Below are positions 38,973 through 48,500 of a stretch of DNA of 64,000 nucleotides, in pieces. Every line of letters starts with the position of its first letter. Positions within the stretch are counted from its first letter, which is position 1. The stretch spans positions 3,898 to 67,897 of the forward strand of contig JALNXN010000004.1 in assembly GCA_023230325.1 (NCBI GenBank), given 5' to 3'. The stretch is from an archaeon (GTDB lineage: Archaea; Iainarchaeota; Iainarchaeia; Iainarchaeales; CSSED10-239). The notes under the pieces were generated by a model that did not search any database, was not told where the DNA came from, and worked only from the letters and a program-made list of their open reading frames with translations. The translations under genes were made by a program, and so were the position numbers.

Positions 38973-39458
38973 GTGTTTTTTTTAAATAGAAAAATAAAAT
39001 TAAAAGAAATATTTTATAATTTTGGGTTAAGAAAGATATCTTTTTCTAATCTAGTTAAGCACACATTAATTCTTTTTTTTTTAATTTTTATAATTAGTAT
39101 TTCTTTAAGCACAATTTTTACTTTTGTAGGTTTAGATGATCTTCATCTAGTAAGTAGCACAATTCTTTCTATACCTCTCTTGTATATCTTCTATTTATTT
39201 GTAATTAGAGTATTTTTAGAAGAATGGTTTTTTAGAGGTTTTCTTGTTAACAGAATTGGAGTTTATTTATCTTCCTTGTTGTTTGCAATAGGGCACATCT
39301 CATATGGCTCAATTGTTGAAGTTATTGGTGCCTTTATTCTTGGAGTTGTTCTTGGTAAATATTATTTAAAGACTAAGAATCTTTGGGTTAATTATTTAGC
39401 ACATTTTTTATATAATTTTTCAGCTTTTCTTCTAATGACTCTTGCACAAACTTTATAA
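38973..39458 (+). CDS. CPBP-family intramembrane metalloprotease
   Basis: A 161-aa membrane protein of the CPBP/Abi family, which cleaves prenylated or membrane-bound substrates. The family motifs are visible: E83-E84-x3-R88 in LEEWFFRGF, a His at 108 in FAIGHIS, and the last motif NYLAHFLYN (H144, N148). About four to five transmembrane helices. It is shorter than typical members (200-250 aa), with one N-terminal helix fewer. The GTG start at 38973 is a best guess, since no clear ribosome-binding site is visible. Substrates are unknown. It is near but not linked to the structured RNA at 39.6 kb. Confidence 0.85.
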   Translation: MFFLNRKIKLKEIFYNFGLRKISFSNLVKHTLILFFLIFIISISLSTIFTFVGLDDLHLVSSTILSIPLLYIFYLFVIRVFLEEWFFRGFLVNRIGVYLSSLLFAIGHISYGSIVEVIGAFILGVVLGKYYLKTKNLWVNYLAHFLYNFSAFLLMTLAQTL

Positions 39459-39580
39459 CTTTTAAATTAACTTCTTATTAGTAAATAACTCTAATATTGC
39501 TTATTTTTGTTTTATATAGTATGATTCTTATTTGTGGTACTTTTAAAGTGTTTATAATGTATTTTTATGCACACCTATAT

Positions 39581-39597
39581 TTTATAAATATATATAT
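39581..39597 (+). promoter_or_regulatory. TATA region for the structured RNA
   Basis: TTTATAAATATATATAT lies about 46 bases before the predicted 5' helix at 39643. A second TATA-like ACTATACTTATATT is at 39607-39620, which would put the transcription start nearer to 39640. Upstream sequence 39459-39580 contains no gene that I can see. Confidence 0.5.
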
Positions 39598-39642
39598 ACG
39601 GCTCACACTATACTTATATTGGATTGTTTAATTCAAAGTTAG

Positions 39643-39802
39643 GTTCAAGAATTAGAGAGAGAGTTTTTGAGCTTATCAAAAGGAGATGGTATAAAGAGCG
39701 GAGAAAATAATTGATGACTATACAACTGCAATCCGATAGTTGAGGGAATAAACCCACCAGGTTTCATGGAAACATATTAGGACTGATTCCCTCATCTTGA
39801 AC
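39643..39802 (+). ncRNA. Structured non-coding RNA of unknown class
   Basis: This gene-free interval between the CPBP protease and the P-type ATPase folds well on paper. The 5' end GTTCAAGA (39643-39650) pairs perfectly with TCTTGAAC (39795-39802). TGAGGGAAT (39741-39749) pairs perfectly with ATTCCCTCA (39786-39794). The second helix abuts the first, so the two can stack. Between them lies a domain (39651-39740) with hairpin TTTTGA/TCAAAA (39665-39681) and possible GTATA/TATAC pairing (39689-39693 with 39719-39723). Within the right domain are competing hairpins GTTTC/GAAAC and AAACC/GGTTT. A T-run follows and a TATA box precedes. No open frame covers it. It does not fit tRNA, 5S or RNase P, and I could not confirm SRP RNA. 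Confidence 0.6.
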
Positions 39803-39840
39803 ATTTTCATTTTTTAAATAACTTTTTTTAATAATCTAAT
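39803..39840 (+). terminator. T-rich terminator after the structured RNA
   Basis: ATTTTCATTTTTTAAATAACTTTTTT directly follows the last pairing base of the terminal helix. A plausible T-tract terminator. The remainder, 39841-40053, is A/T-rich with TATA-like TTTATAAAATATATG near 39981 for the ATPase gene and no other feature. Confidence 0.45.
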
Positions 39841-40053
39841 TTTTCTTTTTTTAATTACCGTTACCTTTTCTTTAATTTTAGTAACTTTTAATTATTAATT
39901 TCAAAAATAGAAATTATAAATATCTTTTTCTTATATATTATAATTAAAATACATTATTCTTTACACACAATATAAATATCTTTATAAAATATATGACCCC
40001 TTATTCTAATACAAATAACTTTTAATACAAATAATTAAAAAAAGAAATCACAT

Positions 40054-42741
40054 ATGTTCTTAATAAATACAAAATTCTCAGAATTATTAAAACAAAAAAA
40101 ATCTTCTGTAACTTTAGGTTTAGAAAGTAAAGATGCAAAACAAAGATTAATTAAATTTGGAGCAAACGAATTAATTAAAAACAAAAAAGGGAATCTACTA
40201 AAAATTATAATAAGGCAATTTAAAAATGCATTAATCTTGTTACTTGTTTTTGCTGGCTTTCTATCTTTGTTTCTAGGAAATACAATTGAGTCAATTGCAA
40301 TTTTTGTAATTATAATTTTAAATATAATTTTAGGCTTTATCCAAGAATACAGAGCAGAAAAAGCAATTGATGCTTTAAAAAAAATATCAGAACCATTCAC
40401 AAGAGTTATAAGGGATGGTGTGACTTTAAAAATTCCTTCAAAAGAAGTTGTTGTTGGAGATATAGTTGTTATTGAGGCAGGAGATATTGTTTCTTGTGAT
40501 GGTGTCTTGTTTGAAACTTCAAGCCTAGAAATTGAAGAAGCTTCTTTGACAGGTGAGTCTTTAGCTTCAAAAAAATCTGTTACTTCTAAAGATATAAATT
40601 CTCAAACAATTACAAAAGATGCCTTTGTCTACATGGGAACAACAGTAACCTATGGTAAAGGAAAATATCTAGTTACAAGTACAGGAATGAACACAGAGTT
40701 TGGAAAGATTGCAAAATCTTTACATGAAACAAAAGAAACACTTACACCTCTACAAATAAAATTTAAAAAACTTGCAAGACAGATTGGAATTGTTGCTGTA
40801 ATTTTAATTATTATTGTTTTACTTTTAGGACTCTTACAAAACACTTTATCTTTTGAAAAAATGATCTTGTTTGCTTTAGCTTTAACTGTGTCTACAATTC
40901 CAAATTCTTTACCAATCATTGTAACTGTTGGCTTATCTATTGGTTCTAAAAAACTTGCAAAACAAAACCTTCTAATAAAGACTCTTCCTGCTGCTGAAAG
41001 CCTTGGCTCAGTAACAATCATTGTTAGTGATAAAACAGGAACAATTACCAAAAATCAAATGACAGCCACGCAACTTTACATAAATCATAAAATAATAGAT
41101 GTGACAGGAACTGGGTATGTTCCAAAAGGAGAATTCTATTTTAATAATAGATTAGTAAATAAAAAAGAATTAGAATTATTATTAAAGATAGGTTACTTGT
41201 GTAATAACTCAAAGCTTACAAAAAAAGAAAATAGACATGAGATAATTGGAGATCCAACAGAAGGGGCATTGATTGTTTTAGGTGAAAAACAAAACATTAA
41301 AGAAGATCTTAAAAATTATTCTCTAATTGAAGAATTGCCATTTGATTCTGATAGAAAAATAATGTCTTCAATCTATAGTAATAATTTAGTTAACAAAAAA
41401 GAAGCATATGTTAAAGGAGCTTATGATCTTTTAATTAAAAGATGCACAAAGATTTTAGATGATGGAAAGATAAGAGCAATTACTAAAAAGGATATTACTA
41501 AGTTAAATGAAATAAATATACTTTTTGCAAACAAAGCTCTAAGAGTTTTAGGTCTAGCTTACAAAGATGTTTCTAATCTTAAAAAATATAATTTTAAAAA
41601 CATAGAAGAAGATCTAGTTTTTGTGGGGCTAGTGGGGATGATTGATCCTCCAAGAGACGAAATTAAACAGGCAATTGCTGATTGTAAGAGTGCTGGAATA
41701 GAAACTATGATTGTTACAGGAGACCATGCGACAACAACTATTGCTGTTGCAAAACAGATTGGTATCTATAAAAAAGATGATGTTGTTCTAACTGGAAAAG
41801 ATGTTGAAGAAATGAGTGACTTACAACTTGAAAACATAATTGATAAAATTAGAATTGTTGCAAGAGTCTTACCAATTCAGAAATTAAGAATCGTCTCTGC
41901 TTTACAAAAGAAAGGGCATGTTGTTGCAATGACAGGAGATGGTGTTAATGATTCTCCTGCTTTAAAAAAGGCAGATATCGGGGTGTCTATGGGTATTACT
42001 GGAACTGATGTTTCAAAAGAAGTCTCAAAAGCTATACTTGTAGATGATAATTTTGCAACAATTGTAAATGGTATAAAAGAAGGTAGAAACATCTATGATA
42101 AGATGATTAAGTCTGCAAAATATTTGTTATCTTGTAATGCTGGAGAAATCTTTACTGTCTTTTTTGCAATACTTTTGGGCTTTCCTTTACCACTCTTACC
42201 TTTACAGATTTTGTTGATGAGCATTTTAACTGATGACTTTCCTGCTTTAGGTCTAGGCTTTGAAAAAGGAGAGCCTAAGATTATGAAAAGACCTCCAAGG
42301 GTGCCAAATGAGAATCCAATTTCTAGAAAATTATTTTTATCAATTATTATTTTTGGTTTTATTATGGGTTTAGGCACATTATTATTATTTAATAGTTATT
42401 TACCATTTGGTCTTTCTAAGGCACAAACAGTTGCTTTTACAACTCTTGTTATGTTTCAAGTCTTTGCAGTAGTTAGTAGTAGAAGGTTGTATAGTGGTTT
42501 TAGACACTTAAACCCATTTACAAATAAATATTTATCAGGTGCAATATTTTTGTCAATAGCAATTCAATTAATTGTAATTTATTTCCCTCCATTACAAATT
42601 GTCTTTGGAACAGTTTCTTTAGCCTTAATTGATTGGGTAAAGATAATTGTAGTTTCAAGTTTAGGTTTTATAATTATGGAAGTTAGTAAGCTTTTCTTTC
42701 AAAAAGAAAAGATCTCTTCTTTTGTTCTTAAAAAGATTTAA
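40054..42741 (+). CDS. P-type cation-transporting ATPase (P2-like)
   Basis: An 895-aa ATP-driven cation pump. Motifs: actuator TGES (166-169), phosphorylation DKTGT (326-330, Asp326), and MTGDGVNDSPALKKADIGVSMG in the P domain, with about ten membrane helices. It resembles the Ca2+/P2A group in the TM5-6 region, with CNAGEIFTVF and ILTDDFPA, which retain most site-I ligands of SERCA (Asn, Glu, Thr, Asp). In TM4 the usual IPEGLP is IPNSLP (282-287), so the acidic site-II ligand is lost, and the SERCA Asn796 equivalent is Ser. It may therefore carry one ion per cycle, or another ion. Ion specificity is uncertain. Confidence 0.93.
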   Translation: MFLINTKFSELLKQKKSSVTLGLESKDAKQRLIKFGANELIKNKKGNLLKIIIRQFKNALILLLVFAGFLSLFLGNTIESIAIFVIIILNIILGFIQEYRAEKAIDALKKISEPFTRVIRDGVTLKIPSKEVVVGDIVVIEAGDIVSCDGVLFETSSLEIEEASLTGESLASKKSVTSKDINSQTITKDAFVYMGTTVTYGKGKYLVTSTGMNTEFGKIAKSLHETKETLTPLQIKFKKLARQIGIVAVILIIIVLLLGLLQNTLSFEKMILFALALTVSTIPNSLPIIVTVGLSIGSKKLAKQNLLIKTLPAAESLGSVTIIVSDKTGTITKNQMTATQLYINHKIIDVTGTGYVPKGEFYFNNRLVNKKELELLLKIGYLCNNSKLTKKENRHEIIGDPTEGALIVLGEKQNIKEDLKNYSLIEELPFDSDRKIMSSIYSNNLVNKKEAYVKGAYDLLIKRCTKILDDGKIRAITKKDITKLNEINILFANKALRVLGLAYKDVSNLKKYNFKNIEEDLVFVGLVGMIDPPRDEIKQAIADCKSAGIETMIVTGDHATTTIAVAKQIGIYKKDDVVLTGKDVEEMSDLQLENIIDKIRIVARVLPIQKLRIVSALQKKGHVVAMTGDGVNDSPALKKADIGVSMGITGTDVSKEVSKAILVDDNFATIVNGIKEGRNIYDKMIKSAKYLLSCNAGEIFTVFFAILLGFPLPLLPLQILLMSILTDDFPALGLGFEKGEPKIMKRPPRVPNENPISRKLFLSIIIFGFIMGLGTLLLFNSYLPFGLSKAQTVAFTTLVMFQVFAVVSSRRLYSGFRHLNPFTNKYLSGAIFLSIAIQLIVIYFPPLQIVFGTVSLALIDWVKIIVVSSLGFIIMEVSKLFFQKEKISSFVLKKI

Positions 42742-42775
42742 TTTTTTTCATTTTTCTCTTTTTTTAAAATAAATA
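42742..42775 (+). terminator. T-rich terminator after the P-type ATPase
   Basis: TTTTTTTCATTTTTCTCTTTTTTTAAAAT follows the stop. A T-tract terminator is likely. No stem evident. Confidence 0.45.
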
Positions 42776-42828
42776 TATATATATTCTTTTTCTTACCTTA
42801 ATTATTTACAATTTAGGAAAGATTACTT

Positions 42829-43167
42829 ATGAGTGAAACTAAAGAAATAATAACTTTTAAAGACTTTATGAAACTAGACATTAAGATTGGAAAAATTATA
42901 AATGTAGAGAAAGTTCCAAACTCCAATAAATTGTTTAAGATGCAATTTGATTTTGGGGATTTTCAAAGACAGATAGTTGCCGGAATTGCAACTAAATATA
43001 CAGAAGAAGATTTACTTAGTAAACAGATACCTGTAATTGTAAATTTAGAGCCAAGATTGATAATGGGACTAAATAGTCAAGGGATGATTCTTGCAGTTGG
43101 AGAGATTGATGTTGATGCTTTGTTATTCCCTTCACAAGATGTTAAGAATGGGTCTCCTGTTCATTAA
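42829..43167 (+). CDS. Stand-alone tRNA-binding domain protein (MetRS C-terminal/EMAP-type)
   Basis: A 112-aa OB-fold protein of the tRNA-binding domain family (MetRS beta, CsaA, Arc1p C-domain). Signature blocks are FMKLDIKIGKIINVEKVPNSNKLFKMQFDFG, RQIVAGIATKY, and QGMILAVGE with PSQDV. It likely binds tRNA and may act as a partner for MetRS, which lacks this domain in many archaea. Length matches the separate archaeal metG2-type subunit. No MetRS gene is in the window. GGAAAG lies before ATG 42829. An alternative is a chaperone-like CsaA role. Confidence 0.88.
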   Translation: MSETKEIITFKDFMKLDIKIGKIINVEKVPNSNKLFKMQFDFGDFQRQIVAGIATKYTEEDLLSKQIPVIVNLEPRLIMGLNSQGMILAVGEIDVDALLFPSQDVKNGSPVH

Positions 43168-43211
43168 CTTTTCTTTTTAATATTTTTTTAAATTTTTTAT
43201 TTTTTTGTAAC

Positions 43212-43294
43212 GCAGAGGTGGCAGAGTGGTCAAATGCACAAGCCTGGAAAGCTTGAGTCGTTAGACTTCGCGAGTTCGAATCTCGTCCTCTGCG
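43212..43294 (+). tRNA. tRNA-Ser (anticodon GGA)
   Basis: Acceptor stem GCAGAGG (43212-43218) pairs with CCTCTGC (43287-43293), followed by discriminator G. The anticodon loop CTGGAAA reads GGA. A long variable arm (AGTCGTTAGACTTCG) and T-arm AGTTCGAATCT are typical of tRNA-Ser. No intron. A T-rich tract precedes it. Intergenic, same strand as neighbours. Confidence 0.95.
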
Positions 43295-43372
43295 TCTGAT
43301 TTCCATTTCGATTTTAATTTTTCCTTTTACCATCTAAATCTTAAATTACAAATTAATTTTTCTTAAAATTAA

Positions 43373-43389
43373 TAAATATATTTATAAAT
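43373..43389 (+). promoter_or_regulatory. TATA box of the cysteine desulfurase gene
   Basis: AATATATTTATAAATAA lies about 35-50 bases before ATG 43423. An AGAGGTT ribosome-binding site follows at 43408. Inferred. Confidence 0.5.
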
Positions 43390-43422
43390 AATTTGAAGTA
43401 AATATTAAAGAGGTTATTAAAG

Positions 43423-44643
43423 ATGAACTTAGAAAAACATAGAAAAGACTTTCCAATTTTAAATTTAAAAAAAAATAAAATAATTTATTTTGATAATGCT
43501 GCTTCTTCCTTAAAGCCAAAACAGGTAATTAAAGCAATTAATAATTATTATAATGACTACCCTGCAAATGTGCATAGAGGAATACATAGGCTCTCCATGC
43601 AAGCCTCGATTGTCTATGAAAAAGCACACGAAGACATAGCTTCTTTTTTTAATTGCAAAAAGGAAGAAGTTATCTTTACACAGAATAGCACAGATGCAAT
43701 TAACCTAATAATGTATAGCTTATACAATTCAAATTATTTTAAGAAAGGCGACGAAATAATTACAAGCATAGAAGAACATCATGCAAATTTTGTGCCTTGG
43801 CAATTTTTAGCAAAAAAATTAAAATTAAAATTAAAGTTTATAAAGTTAACAAAAGATCAAAAGTTAGATGTTTTAGACTTAAAAAAAATAATAACTTCTA
43901 AAACAAAATTAGTGGCAATTGCACACATCTCAAACACCTTAGGAGTAATTAACCTAATCTCTGAAATAATAAAAATTGCACATTCAAAAAAATCATTAGT
44001 GCTAGTCGATGGTTCTCAATCAGCTCCTCATCTAAAAATAGACTTTGAAAGATTAGATTGTGATTTTTTTGTAGCAACTGCACATAAGATGCTTGGACCA
44101 ACTGGGATTGGTTGTGTTATAGGTAAAGAAAAGTTATTAAATAAATTTGAACCATTTAGGTTTGGAGGAGACATGATCAGTAATGTTACCTTAAAAGAAT
44201 CAAAATGGAATAGTTTACCTTATAAGTTTGAAGCTGGAACCCCAAACATCTCTGGAGTCTTTGGTTTTTTAGAAGCTGTTAATTATCTTAAAAAAGTTGG
44301 TGTTAATAATATTTACAAACATGATAAAGAGATCTTAAAATATGCTTATGAAAAACTAAAAGAAATTAAAAATATTATAATTTATAATTGTAAAGACATA
44401 GACAACCAGATAGGAATAATAATCTTTAATCTTAAAGGAATTGAGGCAATTGAACTTTCAGCTCTTTTAGATGAGATTTCAGGAGTTGCTACAAGAGCAG
44501 GCATGCACTGTGCTCAACCAATAATTGAAACCTTTGATAGAAAGGGAGTTGTTAGGGCATCCTTTTATTTTTATAATACCAAAAAAGAAGTTGATGTCTT
44601 TGTAAAGACTTTAAAAAAGATTGACTTGATGGTAAACAAATAG
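43423..44643 (+). CDS. sufS: Cysteine desulfurase, SufS type
   Basis: A PLP enzyme that takes sulfur from cysteine for Fe-S clusters or thiolated tRNA. The 406-aa product has the group-II desulfurase layout: N-terminal IYFDNAASSLKPKQV, EEHHANFVPW, PLP lysine K222 in TAHKMLGPTGIG, and the catalytic Cys363 in TRAGMHCAQP. Length is normal. No SufBCD or scaffold gene is adjacent, so it stands alone in this window, with a TraB-like protein converging after it. SufE-type activation is not seen in the window. The RpoD Fe-S domain nearby is one possible client of the pathway, but this is inference. Confidence 0.93.
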   Translation: MNLEKHRKDFPILNLKKNKIIYFDNAASSLKPKQVIKAINNYYNDYPANVHRGIHRLSMQASIVYEKAHEDIASFFNCKKEEVIFTQNSTDAINLIMYSLYNSNYFKKGDEIITSIEEHHANFVPWQFLAKKLKLKLKFIKLTKDQKLDVLDLKKIITSKTKLVAIAHISNTLGVINLISEIIKIAHSKKSLVLVDGSQSAPHLKIDFERLDCDFFVATAHKMLGPTGIGCVIGKEKLLNKFEPFRFGGDMISNVTLKESKWNSLPYKFEAGTPNISGVFGFLEAVNYLKKVGVNNIYKHDKEILKYAYEKLKEIKNIIIYNCKDIDNQIGIIIFNLKGIEAIELSALLDEISGVATRAGMHCAQPIIETFDRKGVVRASFYFYNTKKEVDVFVKTLKKIDLMVNK

Positions 44644-44687
44644 TTTAGATTGTAAACAAATATTTTTTTAGAAATAACAAGAACCAA

Positions 44688-45443
44688 TTAAGAATTTAAT
44701 TTTACTTTCTTAATAACCAAAAGTTCTTTAATATTAATATTTTTATTTTCTATATTTTTAATAATTCCTGGCATATGCCCTGCCCCAACAACAAGCACAA
44801 TAGTGTTTACTTTTGGGTCCTCTAACACCTTTTGAACATGATAACAAATAAACAGATCCCTTTCATCAATCAATATTCTTTTAATTTTTTTATGTTCTCT
44901 CATAAAGATATTCATGATCTTGTTAATCTGTGTGTTGTCTTCATCTTCCTTTTCAACTTCAGACAAAATCTTGTTAATATCTAAATCTTCCCCAAGTTCT
45001 TTTTTAATTTTAAATCCACTAAAAAATATTCTCCATTTGTCCCTAAAGTTAAGAGTTTTTAATAATCTTGAAAGAGTAATATTTACATCTCTGTCTGCAA
45101 GAAGTATCTTAGCATCAACCTCTTTTGCACTATTGATTGCCTGGATCATCTCTGCTCCTGGTGTAATATTAAATTGTCCTGCAATCTTTTTCTGATATTT
45201 TGCTAAGAAATATTGTACAAAAAAAACTCCTGGTCTTCTTGTTCTAAAGATATCTGAAAATTTAACCTCTCTTCTGTTCTTACTCATGATTGAGTAAAAC
45301 CTTTGCTTGTCAAGTTCAATTCCAACAACTTCTGGTCTCTCTTCTTCAATTGTTTTTTTAACTTGTTCCTTGCTTTTTTTAGAGATGTGTGCTGTTCCAA
45401 CAACAATTAATCTCTTTTTATTAATTTCCATTACCTTTTTCAT
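44688..45443 (-). CDS. TraB-family protein
   Basis: A 251-aa soluble protein of the TraB/PrgY family. Landmarks: VVGTAHISKKSKEQVKKTIEE at the N-terminus, RPEVVGIELDKQRFYSIM, and VVGAGHMPGIIKNIE at the C-terminus, with the conserved GTAHxS and GxGHxxG motifs. Members form a Tiki-like fold, and in Enterococcus TraB inhibits pheromone, but archaeal function is unknown. It lacks the C-terminal membrane helices found in many TraB homologues (which are about 390 aa), so it is a core-only form. It shares a divergent promoter region (45444-45523) with the surface protein. Confidence 0.9.
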   Translation of the reverse strand: MKKVMEINKKRLIVVGTAHISKKSKEQVKKTIEEERPEVVGIELDKQRFYSIMSKNRREVKFSDIFRTRRPGVFFVQYFLAKYQKKIAGQFNITPGAEMIQAINSAKEVDAKILLADRDVNITLSRLLKTLNFRDKWRIFFSGFKIKKELGEDLDINKILSEVEKEDEDNTQINKIMNIFMREHKKIKRILIDERDLFICYHVQKVLEDPKVNTIVLVVGAGHMPGIIKNIENKNINIKELLVIKKVKLNS

Positions 45444-45460
45444 ATTATCCCTTTAAGAAA

Positions 45461-45476
45461 TATATTTATAAACTTT
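45461..45476 (+). promoter_or_regulatory. TATA box of the 1189-aa surface protein
   Basis: TATATTTATAAACTTT lies about 48-63 bases before ATG 45524. The same A/T-rich interval could serve the divergent TraB-type gene. Inferred. Confidence 0.45.
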
Positions 45477-45523
45477 AAGTAGTAAATATAATATACTTAA
45501 ATATATTTAAAAGGTTACATTTT

Positions 45524-48500
45524 ATGAAAAAGAAAATAACAATCATACTATTATTTGTTTTTTTAATATTTGGACTAAATCAAATAAGTGCATATTCAAT
45601 TGAAATTGATCAAACTTATGGAGGCTTAAATTCATCAAGTTTCTCTGTAACAATAGAGGTTGACAGTTCTGAGGGGCTTTCTCAAGTTCCATTAACCATA
45701 AACTCTAACAAACAAGCAACCCCAATATCTTTTTATGCTGATTTAGATTCAGGAAACACTTTTAAAGCTTACTTCTATATAGACTTTACAGCTTCTTCTA
45801 GCTCCACAGAAAATGGTTGGCCAAAAATAATTGTAAATTCTGCAGACATAGTTACCGTGAGCTCTATTGATTTTCCTGCAAAGACAGACACCTTGATTAT
45901 TGATGGTGTTAAGCCAGTAATTGGAAATTTCACAATAGAGGCTTTAGGAACAAATTATAATAATTATTATAGAGGAGATGTTAACCTTAATCTAAGTGGT
46001 TTTTCAGATCCCCAGACATACATAACTAATTATATTGTTTATTTAGTATCCCCCTCTAATCTAGAAACATTTAAAACAAATTATGTTCTTAAAAAAACAA
46101 CAGACACAAATTCTTCAGAAATAAAATTAGAATTAAATTCAGAAGTTCATGATGGAGATTATTATTTGTTAGTAGATGCAGTTGATGTCTCTTTAAACAC
46201 AGGAGATGAAACTACAATTAAGAATAATAAAGTTAGTCTTTCTTTAGACAACCTTTCACCAATTGTAGAGAATTTTAATTTAGGAACTTTAGTTGACAAA
46301 AGCACCTACTATGTAAACTCAGGAAATTTTAATATAACTATTAGATTTAAAGATCTTTTTTCAGGCATAAACCCAACCAACCCCCCAACATCAATTACTG
46401 TAAAAACTCCAGAGGGCGTTCCTTTAAATTTTAATAGAGATTACAATTCTTCAGTAAATGGTTTTTTTGTGCCAATCTCCTCAACTTACACAGACGGAAA
46501 CGTCTACCAGGTTTCTTTTAAAGTCAATGATTTTGTGGACAATAATATTTCTTATGATTTTAATATCTTTATAGACAGTAATGGTCCAACAACCCCAACA
46601 GCTCCAACCTTAACCAGAAGTATAGACAACAACATCACAGTCTCTTCCTGGGGAACAGCAACTGACACTGGTAGTGGTTTAAAAGAGTATAGAGTCTATA
46701 GGTCTACAAGTAGTTTTACCTCTTACACAAACCAAAGTCTTATTTGTACAGTTGAAGCAACAGAAGCAAGGACCTGTGTAGACACATTCTCTAAATCAGA
46801 TGACACAACTTACTATTATGGGGTGGTTGCTGTTGACAAGTCTAACAATCTAAGTGCTGTGAAGACAAGTAACATAAAGACAGGTCCAAAATTAGAAGTT
46901 AATATTGATGTTTCTGAGAGCTACACAAACAACCCTACACCAGACATTGTTTTAACTTTAGGGTCTGATGTTAATGTTGTTAGATTTAGTTGTAATGGCT
47001 CAAGCTTTACTTCTTGGATAGAAGTCAATAACACAACTTTTACCTATTCAGAATTTAATATTACTTCTGGAAATGGATGTACAAGTGCCTCTGAACTTAA
47101 AGAAGTATATGTGGAGGCAAAAAGTGAAAATTCTCCTTACCCAGTTACAAGAAAATCTGATACTGTAAAGTATGATGCAACTCCACCAACAACCCCAACA
47201 AATGTAAAAGTAAGTCCTTTACAAAATGGTGGTCTTAAACTTACTTGGTCTGGAAGTGATGACAACTATAGTGGTGTTAAAAGTTATAGAGTTTATTATT
47301 CTACAGCTTCAGGAGTAACAACAGACAATTCTTATTACACAAGCACAGCTCTAAATTATTCATTTACTCCAAACAATAACCAAACCTACTATATTAAAAT
47401 ATCAGCAATTGATAATGCGGGAAACCAATCATCTTTAAGTTCTGAGGTTAGTGGAGAAACTAAAAGATTTGGTCCAACATTTACATTTAACTTAAATCCA
47501 TCAAACCTAATAGATGGTGTAGACTATGTGGGGTTAGGGAAAGTCTTATTTAAAGTAGCAAGTGATGAACCACTATCTAAAACTCCAACAGTAAGAATTA
47601 AATTTGATTCAAAAGCTCAAGAAACAATAATTGCAAGTTACTTAGATCTAATTACAAGTTTTGAATACAATTTTGTTGAAGATGGAAATGTAGAAATAGA
47701 AATTACAGGAACTAACAATGCTGGAGAAAGTTCAACAGACACCTATTATTTGGTAGTTGATGCTACTCCGCCAACTTTTGAAGTAGACTATGGTATCTTT
47801 AATGAAACAATAATTAAATTTAATTTAAAAGATTATTCTCCTGACCTCTATAAAGTTGAATATCAATTAAATGATAAAACAGGACTTGCAATTATTGAAG
47901 ATTCAAATGAAGATTTCTATTATGAATTTGATACTAATAAATTTGATGATGGAGATTATAACATCAGCATCATTGGTTATGATTATGCACTAAACACTTC
48001 AACTGTAGAAATAAACTTTAATATTGATAATGTTAATGAACTTGAAGTTGAGCTAAACAATTTAATTGAACAAGTGAACTTTAATAGAGATTTTATTAAT
48101 TCCTCTATAAAGTTATATGAAGAGCTATTAATTAAAATAGATGACTCAATTTCAGAAAAATTAAAAACTGCAAACACAAAGGCAACCTCTGCTCAAAGTT
48201 TGATTGATGCTAATAACCTTTCACCATCCATTGATCTGTATAATGAAACAAACAACCTACTATTAGAGATAATCACTTTGTTGCCAAAACAATCAGTTGT
48301 TAAAAATAAATCTTTTACTTACTTTTATGATGTAAACAAATCAGTAGATATACCAACATACACAACTGATGCAAATATTATTAAAGACACAAACCAGCTT
48401 TATAATCAAAATATACTTATGGTTGATAGAAACTTTATAGTTCAGGAAATTGATTCTGTTAAATATTTTTCTGTATCTTTAGAGTTTAAAAACACCTCAA

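Noticed and set aside
39643..39802. SRP RNA, RNase P RNA, or fluoride riboswitch as identity of the structured RNA
   Set aside because: The RNase P GGAAAGUCC and ACAGAA blocks are absent. The SRP helix 8 partner AGCAG is absent, and the structure is not a long rod. GGAGATGG...TGATGACT recalls the fluoride switch, but the P1 stem does not close. So I leave it unassigned.
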